This document shows positions 44,600 to 53,310 of a stretch of DNA of 64,000 nucleotides, in pieces; the first letter of the stretch is position 1, and every line of letters starts with the position of its first letter. A program made the position numbers and the translations under genes. A model generated the notes under the pieces. It was not told the origin of the DNA, did no database searches, and saw only the letters and a list, made by a program, of their open reading frames with translations. Source of the DNA: Fibrella aquatilis (lineage in GTDB: Bacteria > Bacteroidota > Bacteroidia > Cytophagales > Spirosomataceae); NCBI RefSeq assembly GCF_017353255.1, contig NZ_JAFMYU010000025.1, positions 1 through 64,000 on the forward strand, in the 5' to 3' direction.

Positions 44600-44676
44600 A
44601 CTTATACATTAGCTTGGCTTGATTAACTTGACCATATGGTAATCTGACATTAAAATGGGGTTAACAACTGGGGGCG

Positions 44677-44683
44677 TACTTTG
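44677..44683 (+). promoter_or_regulatory. Putative -7 element of the PhoX-like/peroxidase pair
   Basis: TACTTTG, one base short of TAnnTTTG, 25 bp before the ATG at 44709. Confidence 0.3.
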
Positions 44684-44708
44684 AGGGCAAAACTTATAGA
44701 CTCCCCAC

Positions 44709-46196
44709 ATGTACAACCGCCACTTCTCCCTTTACGGAGTAGCTGCCACCGCGCTCCTGCTCTCATTGCAAAGCTGCGACCACCTCGACAGGCCCCAGAA
44801 TCCCAATCTGGACATCAAGCTAGTGAATCAGTCGGTGAACCCCGTACTGGCCCAGACAATGCCCGGTTTCGAATCGGCGAATGTGTACTCACTCATCAGC
44901 AGCGACGACAAGCTCCCCCAGTCGCCGAACTTTGTCTTTGGCGGATCGGCCGACGGGTCGGGTCTGTTGAAAAATGCCGACGGCACGTTTACGATGCTGG
45001 TGAACCACGAAGACAATTTTTCCGTGTCGCGCCTTACGTTTGACAAAACGCTGAAGCCCGTTAAAGGCGACTACATTCTGAACTCAGACGGGGGGCAATG
45101 GCGGCTTTGCTCGGCCACGATGGCTACCCCCGCCGAACACGGCTTTGGTCCGCTTTACCTCACTTGCGGCGAGAGTGGGCAGGAATCGCGTACCCACGCC
45201 GTGAACCCCTACGGCGACGCCAGCCAGAACGCCATCAGCCGTGAGTTGGAGGGGCTGGGCCGCTGGAGTGCCGAAAACGCCGTTCCGCTGAACAAAAACG
45301 CCTACCCTGGCAAAACGGCCATCCTAATCGGCGACGACGACAGCGGTGCCAACGGTGGTCAACTGGCCCTCTACCTGACCAACACCGTGGGCGATTTGCA
45401 AAACGGATCGCTCTATATGCTGCGCCGGAAAGACGGTAACGCCCGCGAAATGGACATGAAAGCGGGCACCAAATTCGACGTTGAGTTTGTGCAGATCGCC
45501 AACCACAAAACCCTGACGGGTGCGCAGATCAACGCATTGGTTAATGACCTGAAAGGTATCAAATTTGGTCGGGTGGAAGATATCGACTACCGGAAAGGGA
45601 GCGCCGCCAATAACCGGCAAGTGTTTTTCAACGTAACAGGACAAGCCAATACGGGTGTAAACGCCGACTATTCACGCTCTAAATATGGCCGTACATACCG
45701 CCTCACCATGGATGCCAACGACCCGCTGAAAGGCTCGCTGGAGGTGATTCTGGATGGCGATGACCGCAACGGCATTGCCAAAACGTTTCAGAACGTCGAC
45801 AACATCTATGTGGGCACTAATTACCTCTATGTGCAGGAAGACCCCAACAGCTACGGCGACGAAACCCACGACTCATACATCTACCAGTATAATCTGGCTA
45901 CGGGCGCGTTGAAGCCCGCCATCATCCTGGACCACCGCCGCACCGCTACTGATGCCGCCAAGTATAACGTAGGGGGGCTGTCGAAGTTTGGTACCTGGGA
46001 ATACGGCGCTATGATCGACGTGTCGGAGACAATTGGCGTACCTGACTCCTTCATCATTTCACTCCAGCCCCACACCTGGATCGGCGACCAGTACCTGGGT
46101 CCAGATGGCGGTAAGCTACGCTCGGTGAAAAGCACGAGTGATGTATCAAATCAGCAGGCCAGCCAGTTGATTTTAGTGCGTGGCTTGCCTAGATAA
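44709..46196 (+). CDS. PhoX-like (DUF839) lipoprotein
   Basis: 495 aa exported lipoprotein (L-Q-S-C, Cys23). The core resembles PhoX-type calcium/iron-dependent phosphatases: 'TFTMLVNHEDNFSVSRL', 'LYLTCGESGQES' and 'FGRVEDIDYR'. PhoX enzymes hydrolyse phosphate esters in the periplasm; the family match is by pattern only and catalytic residues were not verified. The next gene (39 bp on) is a di-haem peroxidase, so the two are probably transcribed together. Confidence 0.6.
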   Translation: MYNRHFSLYGVAATALLLSLQSCDHLDRPQNPNLDIKLVNQSVNPVLAQTMPGFESANVYSLISSDDKLPQSPNFVFGGSADGSGLLKNADGTFTMLVNHEDNFSVSRLTFDKTLKPVKGDYILNSDGGQWRLCSATMATPAEHGFGPLYLTCGESGQESRTHAVNPYGDASQNAISRELEGLGRWSAENAVPLNKNAYPGKTAILIGDDDSGANGGQLALYLTNTVGDLQNGSLYMLRRKDGNAREMDMKAGTKFDVEFVQIANHKTLTGAQINALVNDLKGIKFGRVEDIDYRKGSAANNRQVFFNVTGQANTGVNADYSRSKYGRTYRLTMDANDPLKGSLEVILDGDDRNGIAKTFQNVDNIYVGTNYLYVQEDPNSYGDETHDSYIYQYNLATGALKPAIILDHRRTATDAAKYNVGGLSKFGTWEYGAMIDVSETIGVPDSFIISLQPHTWIGDQYLGPDGGKLRSVKSTSDVSNQQASQLILVRGLPR

Positions 46197-46235
46197 AATG
46201 GTAAACACATCATTATCAGGATTTTGTATTTAGTT

Positions 46236-48077
46236 ATGGAACAAACGCTTCCGCCAATAGAAGCGAAACGGGTTCAGCGCACCCAGTCGTGGTGGCTACG
46301 GGTTAGTATGCTCGTGGCTGCCGTGGCTGGGCTGTACCGCTATACACACCCCACTCCTACCCCACTTGAGCAGGTGCGGAAACAGTACCTGGCTGACATT
46401 GTCGCGCTCGATTCGGCCACTACGCAACTGCACCGTCTGCTGGCTACCAACCAACCGGCAGTGGCGTTGCAACAATCTCTCAGGCAAACCCGGCTGGCCT
46501 GGAAACGGGTTGAATGGCTGGCCGAGGTGTATAATCCCGAAACGTCGAAGGCCATTAACGGACCGGCCCTGGCTGAAGTAGAGGAAGATGACGGCCTGCA
46601 AAACGAACTACAGGGCACTGGCCTACAGGTACTTGAAGAGGGACTATTTCCCTACGATCCGGTCAATCGGGCCGAGTTGGTGCAGCAGGCGGGCGTGTTG
46701 CAATCGGCGGTGCGGCGGCTGCACAAGGTGTCGGTAAGTAATCCCATGACCGACAGCCACGTGTTCGATGCGCTGCGGCTGGAGGTTTTCCGGCTTATTA
46801 CGCTGGGGATTACGGGTTTTGATGCGCCCATTGCCAACACGTCATTGCCCGAAACCGCCGAGGCCCTGGCCAGTATGCAACGGCACCTGGCCTATTATCC
46901 CCTGCCTGACCACAACAGTGCACTGACGCAGCAACTGGAACAGGCGTTTTCCGGGGCCATAACCTACCTGAACCAGGCCAGTTCTTTCAACCGCTTCGAC
47001 CGGCTGACGTTTATCCAGCATCACGCCAACGTATTGAGCAGCAAACTACTGGACGCCCAGCAAGCCCTGTCTATCCCGGTATTTCAGGAAAGCAGGTTGC
47101 TGTCGGCAGCTGCACGTACCCTTAACGACCCCGACGCTTTCGACCCCAGCTATTTTGTCGATGCCACGGCCCACCGCGCTACCCCCAGCCGAACGGCCCT
47201 GGGCAAGCAGCTATTCTACGACCCAATTTTGTCGGGCGCGCCAAACCGCAGTTGTGCTACCTGCCATCAGCCCGCCAACACGTTTACCGACGGACAAACC
47301 AAACACCTCGCCGTAGGTGGTCGGCAGGTGAGGCGCAACACACCCACGGTGCTCAACGCAGCGTTTCAGGCCGCTCAGTTTGCCGACTCGCGGGTGGTGT
47401 TTCTGGAAGATCAGGCAGGCGACGTAATTCAGAATCAGGACGAGATGCACGGCTCGCTGCCCAGGGCCGTGACCGCCCTGAAGACCAACGCCACCTACCG
47501 GGCGGCCTTTGTGCGGGCCTACCCCGACGGCGTGACCGAGCGAAACCTGAAAAATGCCATTGCCAGCTATATCCGGTCGCTCACCAGCCTCGACACCCGC
47601 CTTGACCGGGCCATGCGCACCACCGACAAACGAGAGCAGGAAACCCTGCTGTCGGCTGAGGAGCAACTGGGCTTTAACCTGTTTATGGGCAAAGCCAAAT
47701 GCGGTACCTGCCATTTCTATCCGCTGTTCAACGGTACGGTGCCTCCCACATTTCAGAAAACGGAAAGCGAAGTGCTGGGTACGCCCGCCACAGCCGCCAA
47801 CCAAACGCTCGACCCCGATCTGGGCAAGTTTGGCAACACTCACATCAACCTGCACCGGCATTCGTTTAAAACACCCACGGTTCGTTTTACGGCTAACACC
47901 GCCCCTTACATGCACAACGGCGTGTACCAGTCACTAGCCGAGGTGGTTGATTTTTATGACCGGGGTGGGGGTGTGGGACTGGGGTTCAACCTGCCCAATC
48001 AGACCCTACCCAGTGACAAACTGAACCTGACATCAGTTGAGAAAAAAGCCATTGTAGCGTTTCTAAAGTCGCTGTAG
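46236..48077 (+). CDS. Di-haem cytochrome c peroxidase/MauG-like protein with imelysin-like N-terminus
   Basis: 613 aa. A single N-terminal membrane anchor (about 24-40), then about 270 helical residues with 'RLAWKRVEWLAEVYNPETSK', given as AWKRVEWLAEVYNPET, and 'LQVLEEGLFPYD', resembling imelysin/iron-regulated proteins; then a CCP/MauG domain with two c-type haem sites, C340-ATC-H and C489-GTC-H, and 'APYMHNGVYQSLAEVVDFY' containing a likely distal ligand Met. It should reduce H2O2 or oxidise a periplasmic partner. I start at ATG 46236; a TTG at 46224 would add four residues. Confidence 0.88.
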   Translation: MEQTLPPIEAKRVQRTQSWWLRVSMLVAAVAGLYRYTHPTPTPLEQVRKQYLADIVALDSATTQLHRLLATNQPAVALQQSLRQTRLAWKRVEWLAEVYNPETSKAINGPALAEVEEDDGLQNELQGTGLQVLEEGLFPYDPVNRAELVQQAGVLQSAVRRLHKVSVSNPMTDSHVFDALRLEVFRLITLGITGFDAPIANTSLPETAEALASMQRHLAYYPLPDHNSALTQQLEQAFSGAITYLNQASSFNRFDRLTFIQHHANVLSSKLLDAQQALSIPVFQESRLLSAAARTLNDPDAFDPSYFVDATAHRATPSRTALGKQLFYDPILSGAPNRSCATCHQPANTFTDGQTKHLAVGGRQVRRNTPTVLNAAFQAAQFADSRVVFLEDQAGDVIQNQDEMHGSLPRAVTALKTNATYRAAFVRAYPDGVTERNLKNAIASYIRSLTSLDTRLDRAMRTTDKREQETLLSAEEQLGFNLFMGKAKCGTCHFYPLFNGTVPPTFQKTESEVLGTPATAANQTLDPDLGKFGNTHINLHRHSFKTPTVRFTANTAPYMHNGVYQSLAEVVDFYDRGGGVGLGFNLPNQTLPSDKLNLTSVEKKAIVAFLKSL

Positions 48078-48099
48078 AGGCAAACAGCGCAAGGTGCCA

Positions 48100-48636
48100 C
48101 TATCGGCGGGTCAGCGTAACGGTGTAGGTGGTCTTCACCGCCTGCCCACTCAGGTCCTGATCGTTCACAAACTGGAGTGAGAGCACCTGGTTTGTACCTG
48201 ACTTAACAACTGGAATCGACGAGGCTTTATCTTTTGCGTAGAGCACCGCACTAGTGTTGGTTTCGGTGAACGTTCGGCCTTCGCCAAAGAGATAATCCAG
48301 TATTATTTTAGAATCGCGCACGTTCCCGCAGACTGGCAAGTTGGCCGAATTGGTGGTGTACGCCCCTGCCGCCGTAAACGACACGGTTAAGTCGGTAAGG
48401 CACGTCTGGCCCTTGGCAGTCAGGTAAGGAATGTAATCAGGAACGGGGGTTGCGTTGGTAAACTCAACCCAGGCGGGGCTGAACGTGATGGCAGTGATGC
48501 CCCAGTTACCTACCAGCGTGGGGGTAATGGGGTCGGGGATGGTGGGGCCTACCGGGTCTGTGGGTTTCTTGCAGCCAAACAGCATGACTACCAATAACAT
48601 TCCCCCAAAAAACAATGATCTAACGTGTGAGCGCAT
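48100..48636 (-). CDS. Lipocalin-like hypothetical lipoprotein
   Basis: 178 aa; lipobox L-F-G-C (Cys22), proline-rich linker (DPVGPTIPDPITP), then an all-beta region starting 'LVGNWGITAITF', as in the many small lipocalin-like lipoproteins of Bacteroidota. No catalytic motif. Convergent with the peroxidase gene (22-bp gap). A full -7 element (48674-48681 minus) precedes it. Confidence 0.7.
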   Translation of the reverse strand: MRSHVRSLFFGGMLLVVMLFGCKKPTDPVGPTIPDPITPTLVGNWGITAITFSPAWVEFTNATPVPDYIPYLTAKGQTCLTDLTVSFTAAGAYTTNSANLPVCGNVRDSKIILDYLFGEGRTFTETNTSAVLYAKDKASSIPVVKSGTNQVLSLQFVNDQDLSGQAVKTTYTVTLTRR

Positions 48637-48673
48637 ATGACAACCGGGTTTGTATATAGAAATACTTCCCTGC

Positions 48674-48681
48674 CAAAGGTA
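48674..48681 (-). promoter_or_regulatory. Promoter -7 element of the lipoprotein gene
   Basis: Reverse complement TACCTTTG, preceded by a T run; predicted leader about 30 nt to the ATG at 48636. Confidence 0.55.
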
Positions 48682-48839
48682 AAAAAAAGGGCCTACCCCC
48701 TGTCGACTATTGATTTAACGACGTGCTGACTAGTTTGTACTGGTGCTGTGGCTAAAACAAAAAAAGGCAAACAATCTTAGGAATGAGCTAGTTATAATCA
48801 CAGTAAATTAACTCAATAGATTTAATAGAATTTAAGTGT

Positions 48840-49439
48840 ATGAAAAAGCTCCTGAACATTGTAGCCCTCTCGGCTATTACGCTCGTGGCAGGCTCGGCCC
48901 TGGCCCAGACCAACACCATGAACCGCCCAACGCCGGTAGGTTCAACGCCGTCAACGACTATGTCGGATTCGGCAAATCGGCCCACCCAATCGGGTATGAG
49001 TTCAAAATCAACCGGCACAGACCTGGCGGGTAGCCTGGCTTCTGCCACCGATTTCTCAACCCTGCAAACAGCCTTACAGGCCGCTGGCTTAAGCAGCAAC
49101 GCCAAAGAAGCTGGTCCGTTTACTGTGTTTGCGCCCTCAAACGCCGCCTTCGACAAGCTCCCCGCCGGTACGGTGCAGACTCTGACGCAGCCCGCCAACA
49201 AGGCCAAGCTGGCCAACATTCTGGCCTACCACGTGGTATCTGGCAACGTGATGGCTGCTGACCTGAAAGATGGTCAGAAAATTAAAACGGTATCGGGCGG
49301 TACACTTACCGTGCGCAAGCAGGGCAGTGCCGTGATGCTGGTAGACGCCAAAGGTGGTTCGGCCACCGTGACCACTGCCGACATTCAGGCCACCAACGGT
49401 ACTGTTCATGCTATCGACAGTGTACTGATGCCCAAATAG
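48840..49439 (+). CDS. Secreted fasciclin (FAS1) domain protein
   Basis: 199 aa: signal peptide 1-22 (ends SALA), a Thr/Ser/Asn/Pro-rich linker (about 23-62), one FAS1 domain ('FTVFAPSNAAFDKLPAG', 'GTVHAIDSVLMPK'). Paralogue of the protein at 43846; the two genes bracket the PhoX-like/peroxidase/lipoprotein genes. Convergent with the SO2930-type gene, whose stop is 6 bp away. Confidence 0.92.
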   Translation: MKKLLNIVALSAITLVAGSALAQTNTMNRPTPVGSTPSTTMSDSANRPTQSGMSSKSTGTDLAGSLASATDFSTLQTALQAAGLSSNAKEAGPFTVFAPSNAAFDKLPAGTVQTLTQPANKAKLANILAYHVVSGNVMAADLKDGQKIKTVSGGTLTVRKQGSAVMLVDAKGGSATVTTADIQATNGTVHAIDSVLMPK

Positions 49440-49444
49440 TTGGC

Positions 49445-50497
49445 TCAGTCTAACGACTGAATCCACTCCCGAACCAGCGCCACGCCTTCGCGGTGGGTCA
49501 CCTTCCGTGACACTTCGGGCATCATAACGCCGGGGTCAGTCGATTCGAGACGGTAGAGTAAAATAGATTGGTCGGGATGGCCAGGCACGATGTCATACCG
49601 ACGGTTGCCCGACCCACGCCCCGCTGCCACGGGTGTCTTCAGGATACCCAGGGCGGCGGGGCTTTTTTCGTGCACAGACAGGTTCAGGCCGCTGGTGCCG
49701 GCGGGGCCTTCGGGCCGGTGACAGTGCGCACAGTTGATGTCGAGCCAGATCCGGGCGCGGTCGGTCAGGGTGCCGGTGGTGGGGTCGTTCCAGACGGGTG
49801 CCCTGGGCACACTGGCCAGGTCGGGCAGATCGGTCAGGAGGCCACGTTTTTGCCACGCAGTCAACTGATTTTCAGCCGCTTGTCCATAATCCAATAGGCC
49901 GTTTAGCTGCCGCGCCGAGGGACCAATGGGTGTCATGACCTCGTTGCGGTTGTGGCAGCTTTTGCATTGGTTCAGGTTGGGCATCACGTATTCTTGCTCG
50001 TGTTTACGGCCCTCGGCATCGGTGTAGGCCACCGTTTTCCGGTCGCCCGCCACCTCCAGTACGGCATCGGTCTGGTCGTCGTTCCAGACGTACTCCAGGG
50101 CTTTCCAACCGGCCTCGTTCCGCACCAACAGCCGGGTTTCCATCAGCCGTCGGCCTTTGGTGGCATCGCGGAAATCGGTGGGGAAATAGAAGGTTTTAAT
50201 AATGGTGGTGCCCACCGGGAAGTCCATGACCTCGGTGGCGTTGTAGCGGGCGACCTGTCCGGCGGGCAGTTTGACAAAACGCAGTTTCTCGGCATAATCA
50301 GAAAATAAGGGCGTGTTAAGCCGGTAAGGTACCACACCTTCAGCGGGCCGCTGATCGGCGATGTTGCCCGCAAAAAAACCGTAAGCTGATAGCCGGTCGG
50401 GCACGGCTGTGGGTGCTGGGCGGTGGCGCATGGACAACAGCGCGATCCCCAGAAACAAGCCGCAGCAAGCCAGCAATAAGGTTTTTTTAGTCTGCAT
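49445..50497 (-). CDS. SO2930-type di-haem c-type cytochrome
   Basis: 350 aa exported protein: N-terminal hydrophobic segment (6-23) and two haem-c motifs, C178-KSC-H and C256-AHC-H, with the family's 'YRLNTPLFSDYAEKLRF' and 'WLDINCAHCHRP'. Members are repeatedly found next to a parallel beta-helix protein (SO2931 type), as here. Electron-transfer partner and purpose are unknown. The partner gene lies upstream on the same strand across palindrome 14. Confidence 0.88.
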   Translation of the reverse strand: MQTKKTLLLACCGLFLGIALLSMRHRPAPTAVPDRLSAYGFFAGNIADQRPAEGVVPYRLNTPLFSDYAEKLRFVKLPAGQVARYNATEVMDFPVGTTIIKTFYFPTDFRDATKGRRLMETRLLVRNEAGWKALEYVWNDDQTDAVLEVAGDRKTVAYTDAEGRKHEQEYVMPNLNQCKSCHNRNEVMTPIGPSARQLNGLLDYGQAAENQLTAWQKRGLLTDLPDLASVPRAPVWNDPTTGTLTDRARIWLDINCAHCHRPEGPAGTSGLNLSVHEKSPAALGILKTPVAAGRGSGNRRYDIVPGHPDQSILLYRLESTDPGVMMPEVSRKVTHREGVALVREWIQSLD

Positions 50498-50504
50498 AGA
50501 TTGG

Positions 50505-50647
50505 GGCTGTGCCAGATTTGCAATCTGGCACTTTTTAACAGCGCGTTTGTAACGCGCGTTGATTTACTGCTAAAAACAACTGCTGTTGCATAACGCGCAT
50601 TACAAACGCGCTGTTAAAAAGTGCCAGATTGCAAATCTGGCACAGCC
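50505..50647. repeat. Locus-specific palindrome 14 (56-bp arms)
   Basis: Arms 50505-50560 and 50592-50647 are complementary at 55 of 56 positions; loop 31 nt. Each arm itself contains smaller palindromes (gccagattt-gc-aatctggc and gcgcgttt-aacgcgc). It lies between the beta-helix and SO2930-type genes. Confidence 0.92.
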
Positions 50648-50700
50648 ACGGCCTGTCTAAGGGCCGTGCGACAACAACCCACTCCGTGTCGCCTCTCCAC

Positions 50701-51882
50701 TCATTTTCCCGCTACCGGGGGCAGATCACACGTATACGGGGCGGCATTGCGCGAGATGGCTTTGAAATTATGAGCCGCGTCGATGTTGGCGAAGGTGGCG
50801 TTTTTGTTGTTTTTCAGGCAGACAGTACGCTGGCCCGCAGGGGCTTTGTCGTCGGTTATGCCGTCCCAGATAATGTCGGGCACGTTTTTGCCGAAGCGCA
50901 GTTTAAACCGGAACATCAGCCCCATGCGCCCTTTGCGGGTGGGGTAGCCCGGCAGGCGGCTGTAGGTATTGTCGTGGATGGCAATATTGGTGGGGTATGG
51001 GTTGTATAGGCTGTCGCGGATGGGTTCTTCGGTGATAAAATAACTGATAATGCCCGTGCCCAGCGACTTGTTGTCGATGATCTGATTATTAAAAATCTCG
51101 ACGTCGTTGGTGGCCAGAATCATCATACCCGTACCCGCCGGTACGCGGGCCACGATGTTGCCTTTCGGCGCAAAATTGTCGAGGTTGTTGTGTTCCACCA
51201 GGTTGTTGAACACCCGCACCTGTCCGCCTTTTTTCTGCACCAGATCGGGCAGGTCGAACACCAAAATGCCCCCGGTGTTCTCGTAGGCATGATTTTCAGA
51301 GACGTCGGCCCCGATAGAGTTTTCTATTTCGATGCCCGCCACGTTGTGCCAGGCCGTGCAATGTTGAACCACAATCTGCCGCGACTGCCCCACGTAGATG
51401 CCTGCGTCGGAGGCGCCCACAGCGGTGCAGCTCAGGATCTGCACGTTCTGGCACTGCACCGGGTAGAGGCCATACGAGCCGTTGGTAGTTTTGGGTTCGC
51501 CGGTCCACTCGACCAGCAGGTTGCGGAACGTGATACCGTCTACGTTCATGGTCTTGATGAGGTCGCCTTTGGAATCCTGCAGGGTCATGTTTTCGATGGT
51601 GATGTTGGTGCCGTTGGTCACGCGCAGGCCCTCAGCCCCTTCGGTTTGCCCTTTAAACGACAGCACGGTTTTACCCACGCCCGCCCCCCGGATGGTCACG
51701 TTCTTCTTGTCCTGCAAGGATAGGCTGCTGGCTAGCGAAAACGTCCCGGCAGGCAGATCTACCGTGGCCCCGTCTTCGACCATAATGAGGTCGGTCTGGA
51801 TTTTCTTCTGCATAGCGGGCTGGGCCACGGCCGGGGCAGCAAGCAATAGCAGGCAGGGTATATACCAAAGACGTGAGTTCAT
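50701..51882 (-). CDS. Right-handed parallel beta-helix protein (SO2931 type)
   Basis: 393 aa exported protein: signal peptide (about 1-20, ends AVAQ), then about ten beta-helix coils with the repeated N/I/V pattern ('NVTIRGAGVGKTVLSF', 'NITIENMTLQDSKGDLI', 'NVQILSCTAVGASDAGIY', 'NDVEIFNNQIIDNKSLGTG'). Such folds commonly bind or cleave polysaccharide. Pairing with a c-type cytochrome is a known but unexplained association. Start ATG 51882 begins the signal peptide; the upstream frame to 51924 does not. Confidence 0.88.
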   Translation of the reverse strand: MNSRLWYIPCLLLLAAPAVAQPAMQKKIQTDLIMVEDGATVDLPAGTFSLASSLSLQDKKNVTIRGAGVGKTVLSFKGQTEGAEGLRVTNGTNITIENMTLQDSKGDLIKTMNVDGITFRNLLVEWTGEPKTTNGSYGLYPVQCQNVQILSCTAVGASDAGIYVGQSRQIVVQHCTAWHNVAGIEIENSIGADVSENHAYENTGGILVFDLPDLVQKKGGQVRVFNNLVEHNNLDNFAPKGNIVARVPAGTGMMILATNDVEIFNNQIIDNKSLGTGIISYFITEEPIRDSLYNPYPTNIAIHDNTYSRLPGYPTRKGRMGLMFRFKLRFGKNVPDIIWDGITDDKAPAGQRTVCLKNNKNATFANIDAAHNFKAISRNAAPYTCDLPPVAGK

Positions 51883-52072
51883 GACGAGGGAAAACAACTG
51901 ATTGATGATTAATACGTTATGCATTACTTTGGCAGATCGTTGGTAGGTATATCAGCCACAGCAAGTTAGTCAAAATCAGGCCGTTTGCTCAAGTTTCGGG
52001 CCATATTCCAGCATTCGTAAGTTAGTTCATTGCAAGTAGCATTTTTCCTTTCACCCTAAAACAACTACACAC

Positions 52073-52309
52073 ATGGGTTTCCTGTATTCAATTATCATTG
52101 GTGGCATCGCCGGTTTTCTGGCCAGCCGCTTCATGGGCAGTCACAACACGATGCTGGTCAACATCATCCTGGGTATTGTGGGTGGTTTGGTGGGCGGCTT
52201 CATTGCCAAGCGCCTGGGCAACGACCCCGAAAATGACGGCCTGTTTATGAACCTGCTCATCGCCTTCGGCGGGGCTGTGGTACTAATCTTTCTAGGGCGA
52301 CTGTTCTAA
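52073..52309 (+). CDS. GlsB/YeaQ/YmgE family stress-response membrane protein
   Basis: 78 aa, three hydrophobic helices with glycine-rich 'IIGGIAGFLASRFMG' and 'ILGIVGGLVGGFIAKRLG'. Family members are small inner-membrane proteins induced by stress; molecular role unclear. The stop codon is immediately followed by palindrome 15. Confidence 0.9.
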   Translation: MGFLYSIIIGGIAGFLASRFMGSHNTMLVNIILGIVGGLVGGFIAKRLGNDPENDGLFMNLLIAFGGAVVLIFLGRLF

Positions 52310-52389
52310 CGAACCGTTGCAGATAGTTTAACAAAAATGCCCCAGACAAGCGTCTGGGGCATTTTTGTTAAACTATCTGCAACGGTTCG
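52310..52389. repeat. Palindrome 15: perfect 80-bp palindrome between two stop codons
   Basis: Arms 52310-52347 and 52352-52389 are exact reverse complements over 38 bp with a 4-nt loop (aagc). It begins on the base after the GlsB stop and ends on the base before the stop of the convergent membrane-protein gene. The inner stem (aaaatgccccagac/gtctggggcattttt) with flanking T runs would act as a terminator in both directions. Confidence 0.95.
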
Positions 52390-53139
52390 TCAATTGCGGC
52401 CGGCAAACCAATCAGATCGGCTATTGTCATCGACGGATTTATCAGCGAAACGCGCAGGTATATTTATTTCCAGCAGGCTGTCTGTGCAACTTACTAGCGA
52501 GGACTGATGTGGTTGTTGGCGACGGCGGAGCCGTATGAAATAGACCATGACAAGCGGAAAAAGTAGTGTTGGCCCAAGCTGACTGTAGGGCTGGTAGGCA
52601 GGTAACACATTGCCGGCAAAGGCTGAGGTGAGTGCGTCGAGGGCACCAAGCAGTTTGCAGATGTGCTCGTTGAGCCAGCCCCTTTTCAACCGTTCATGCA
52701 GCCAAAAGGCCTTCACACTGTCATAGCCGGCCACTACCACTAGCCCCCCAATAGTGGAGTAGATAACGGTGGGTGACCAGGTCACGCCCGAGCGCGGCAG
52801 CAAGACACCGTAGCCAACGCCGCAGGTAAGTACGGCCACCGCCAGCCATCGGTCGAAAGGAACCATCCGTTGCTCGCGCCGACGCACCACCCGATAACCC
52901 GAATAGCCCTGATAGGCAGCCAAAGCGGTCAAGATAATCAGAAAAGGCCTGGGCTTGAAGCCAACGGCCCCCAAAGCTGCCGTCACAATAACAACCACGA
53001 GTAACCGCAGAAACAACCGCCCCCAACGCCTGTGTGCGGCTGGCCGATTGTTGAGCCAAAGAGCCACCAGCCCAACCCCTAACGCCGCCGTTCCGCAGGC
53101 GACATGAATCACTATGTTTACCGTATGTAGCCAGTGCAT
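52390..53139 (-). CDS. DUF2306-like membrane protein
   Basis: 249 aa with about six membrane helices; N-terminal 'VIHVACGTAALGVGLVALW' and 'AAHRRWGRLF' resemble DUF2306 membrane proteins, a weak match. The last 30 residues, after the final helix and basic 'RLRRRQQPH', are polar and low in hydrophobicity and could be a read-through extension. Divergent from the LytTR gene. Function unknown. Confidence 0.7.
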   Translation of the reverse strand: MHWLHTVNIVIHVACGTAALGVGLVALWLNNRPAAHRRWGRLFLRLLVVVIVTAALGAVGFKPRPFLIILTALAAYQGYSGYRVVRRREQRMVPFDRWLAVAVLTCGVGYGVLLPRSGVTWSPTVIYSTIGGLVVVAGYDSVKAFWLHERLKRGWLNEHICKLLGALDALTSAFAGNVLPAYQPYSQLGPTLLFPLVMVYFIRLRRRQQPHQSSLVSCTDSLLEINIPARFADKSVDDNSRSDWFAGRN

Positions 53140-53310
53140 CGCTATTTATGGCACCGGGAGGTGTTGGCCCGGCGACAGACAAAACTCGACTCACCAATCC
53201 AATTGCGGCCGTTTTGTGTGACGTTGGGCGGTGGTTATTGACAAAAGCCGGTTGTCACATCCCGGCAGATGCCACGGCAGGGCAGGCGTTTAGCAGCGTA
53301 TTTTAGCAAG

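Larger units (their letters stand above)
44401..44708 (+). other. Terminator and AT-rich promoter region before the PhoX-like gene
   Basis: 308 bp. The first part holds the fasciclin terminator; the rest (44490-44670) is very AT-rich and contains a palindrome tatgtta-tat-taacata (44583-44599) and accatatggt (about 44631-44640), both operator-like, then TACTTTG (44677-44683). No gene seen. Confidence 0.45.
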
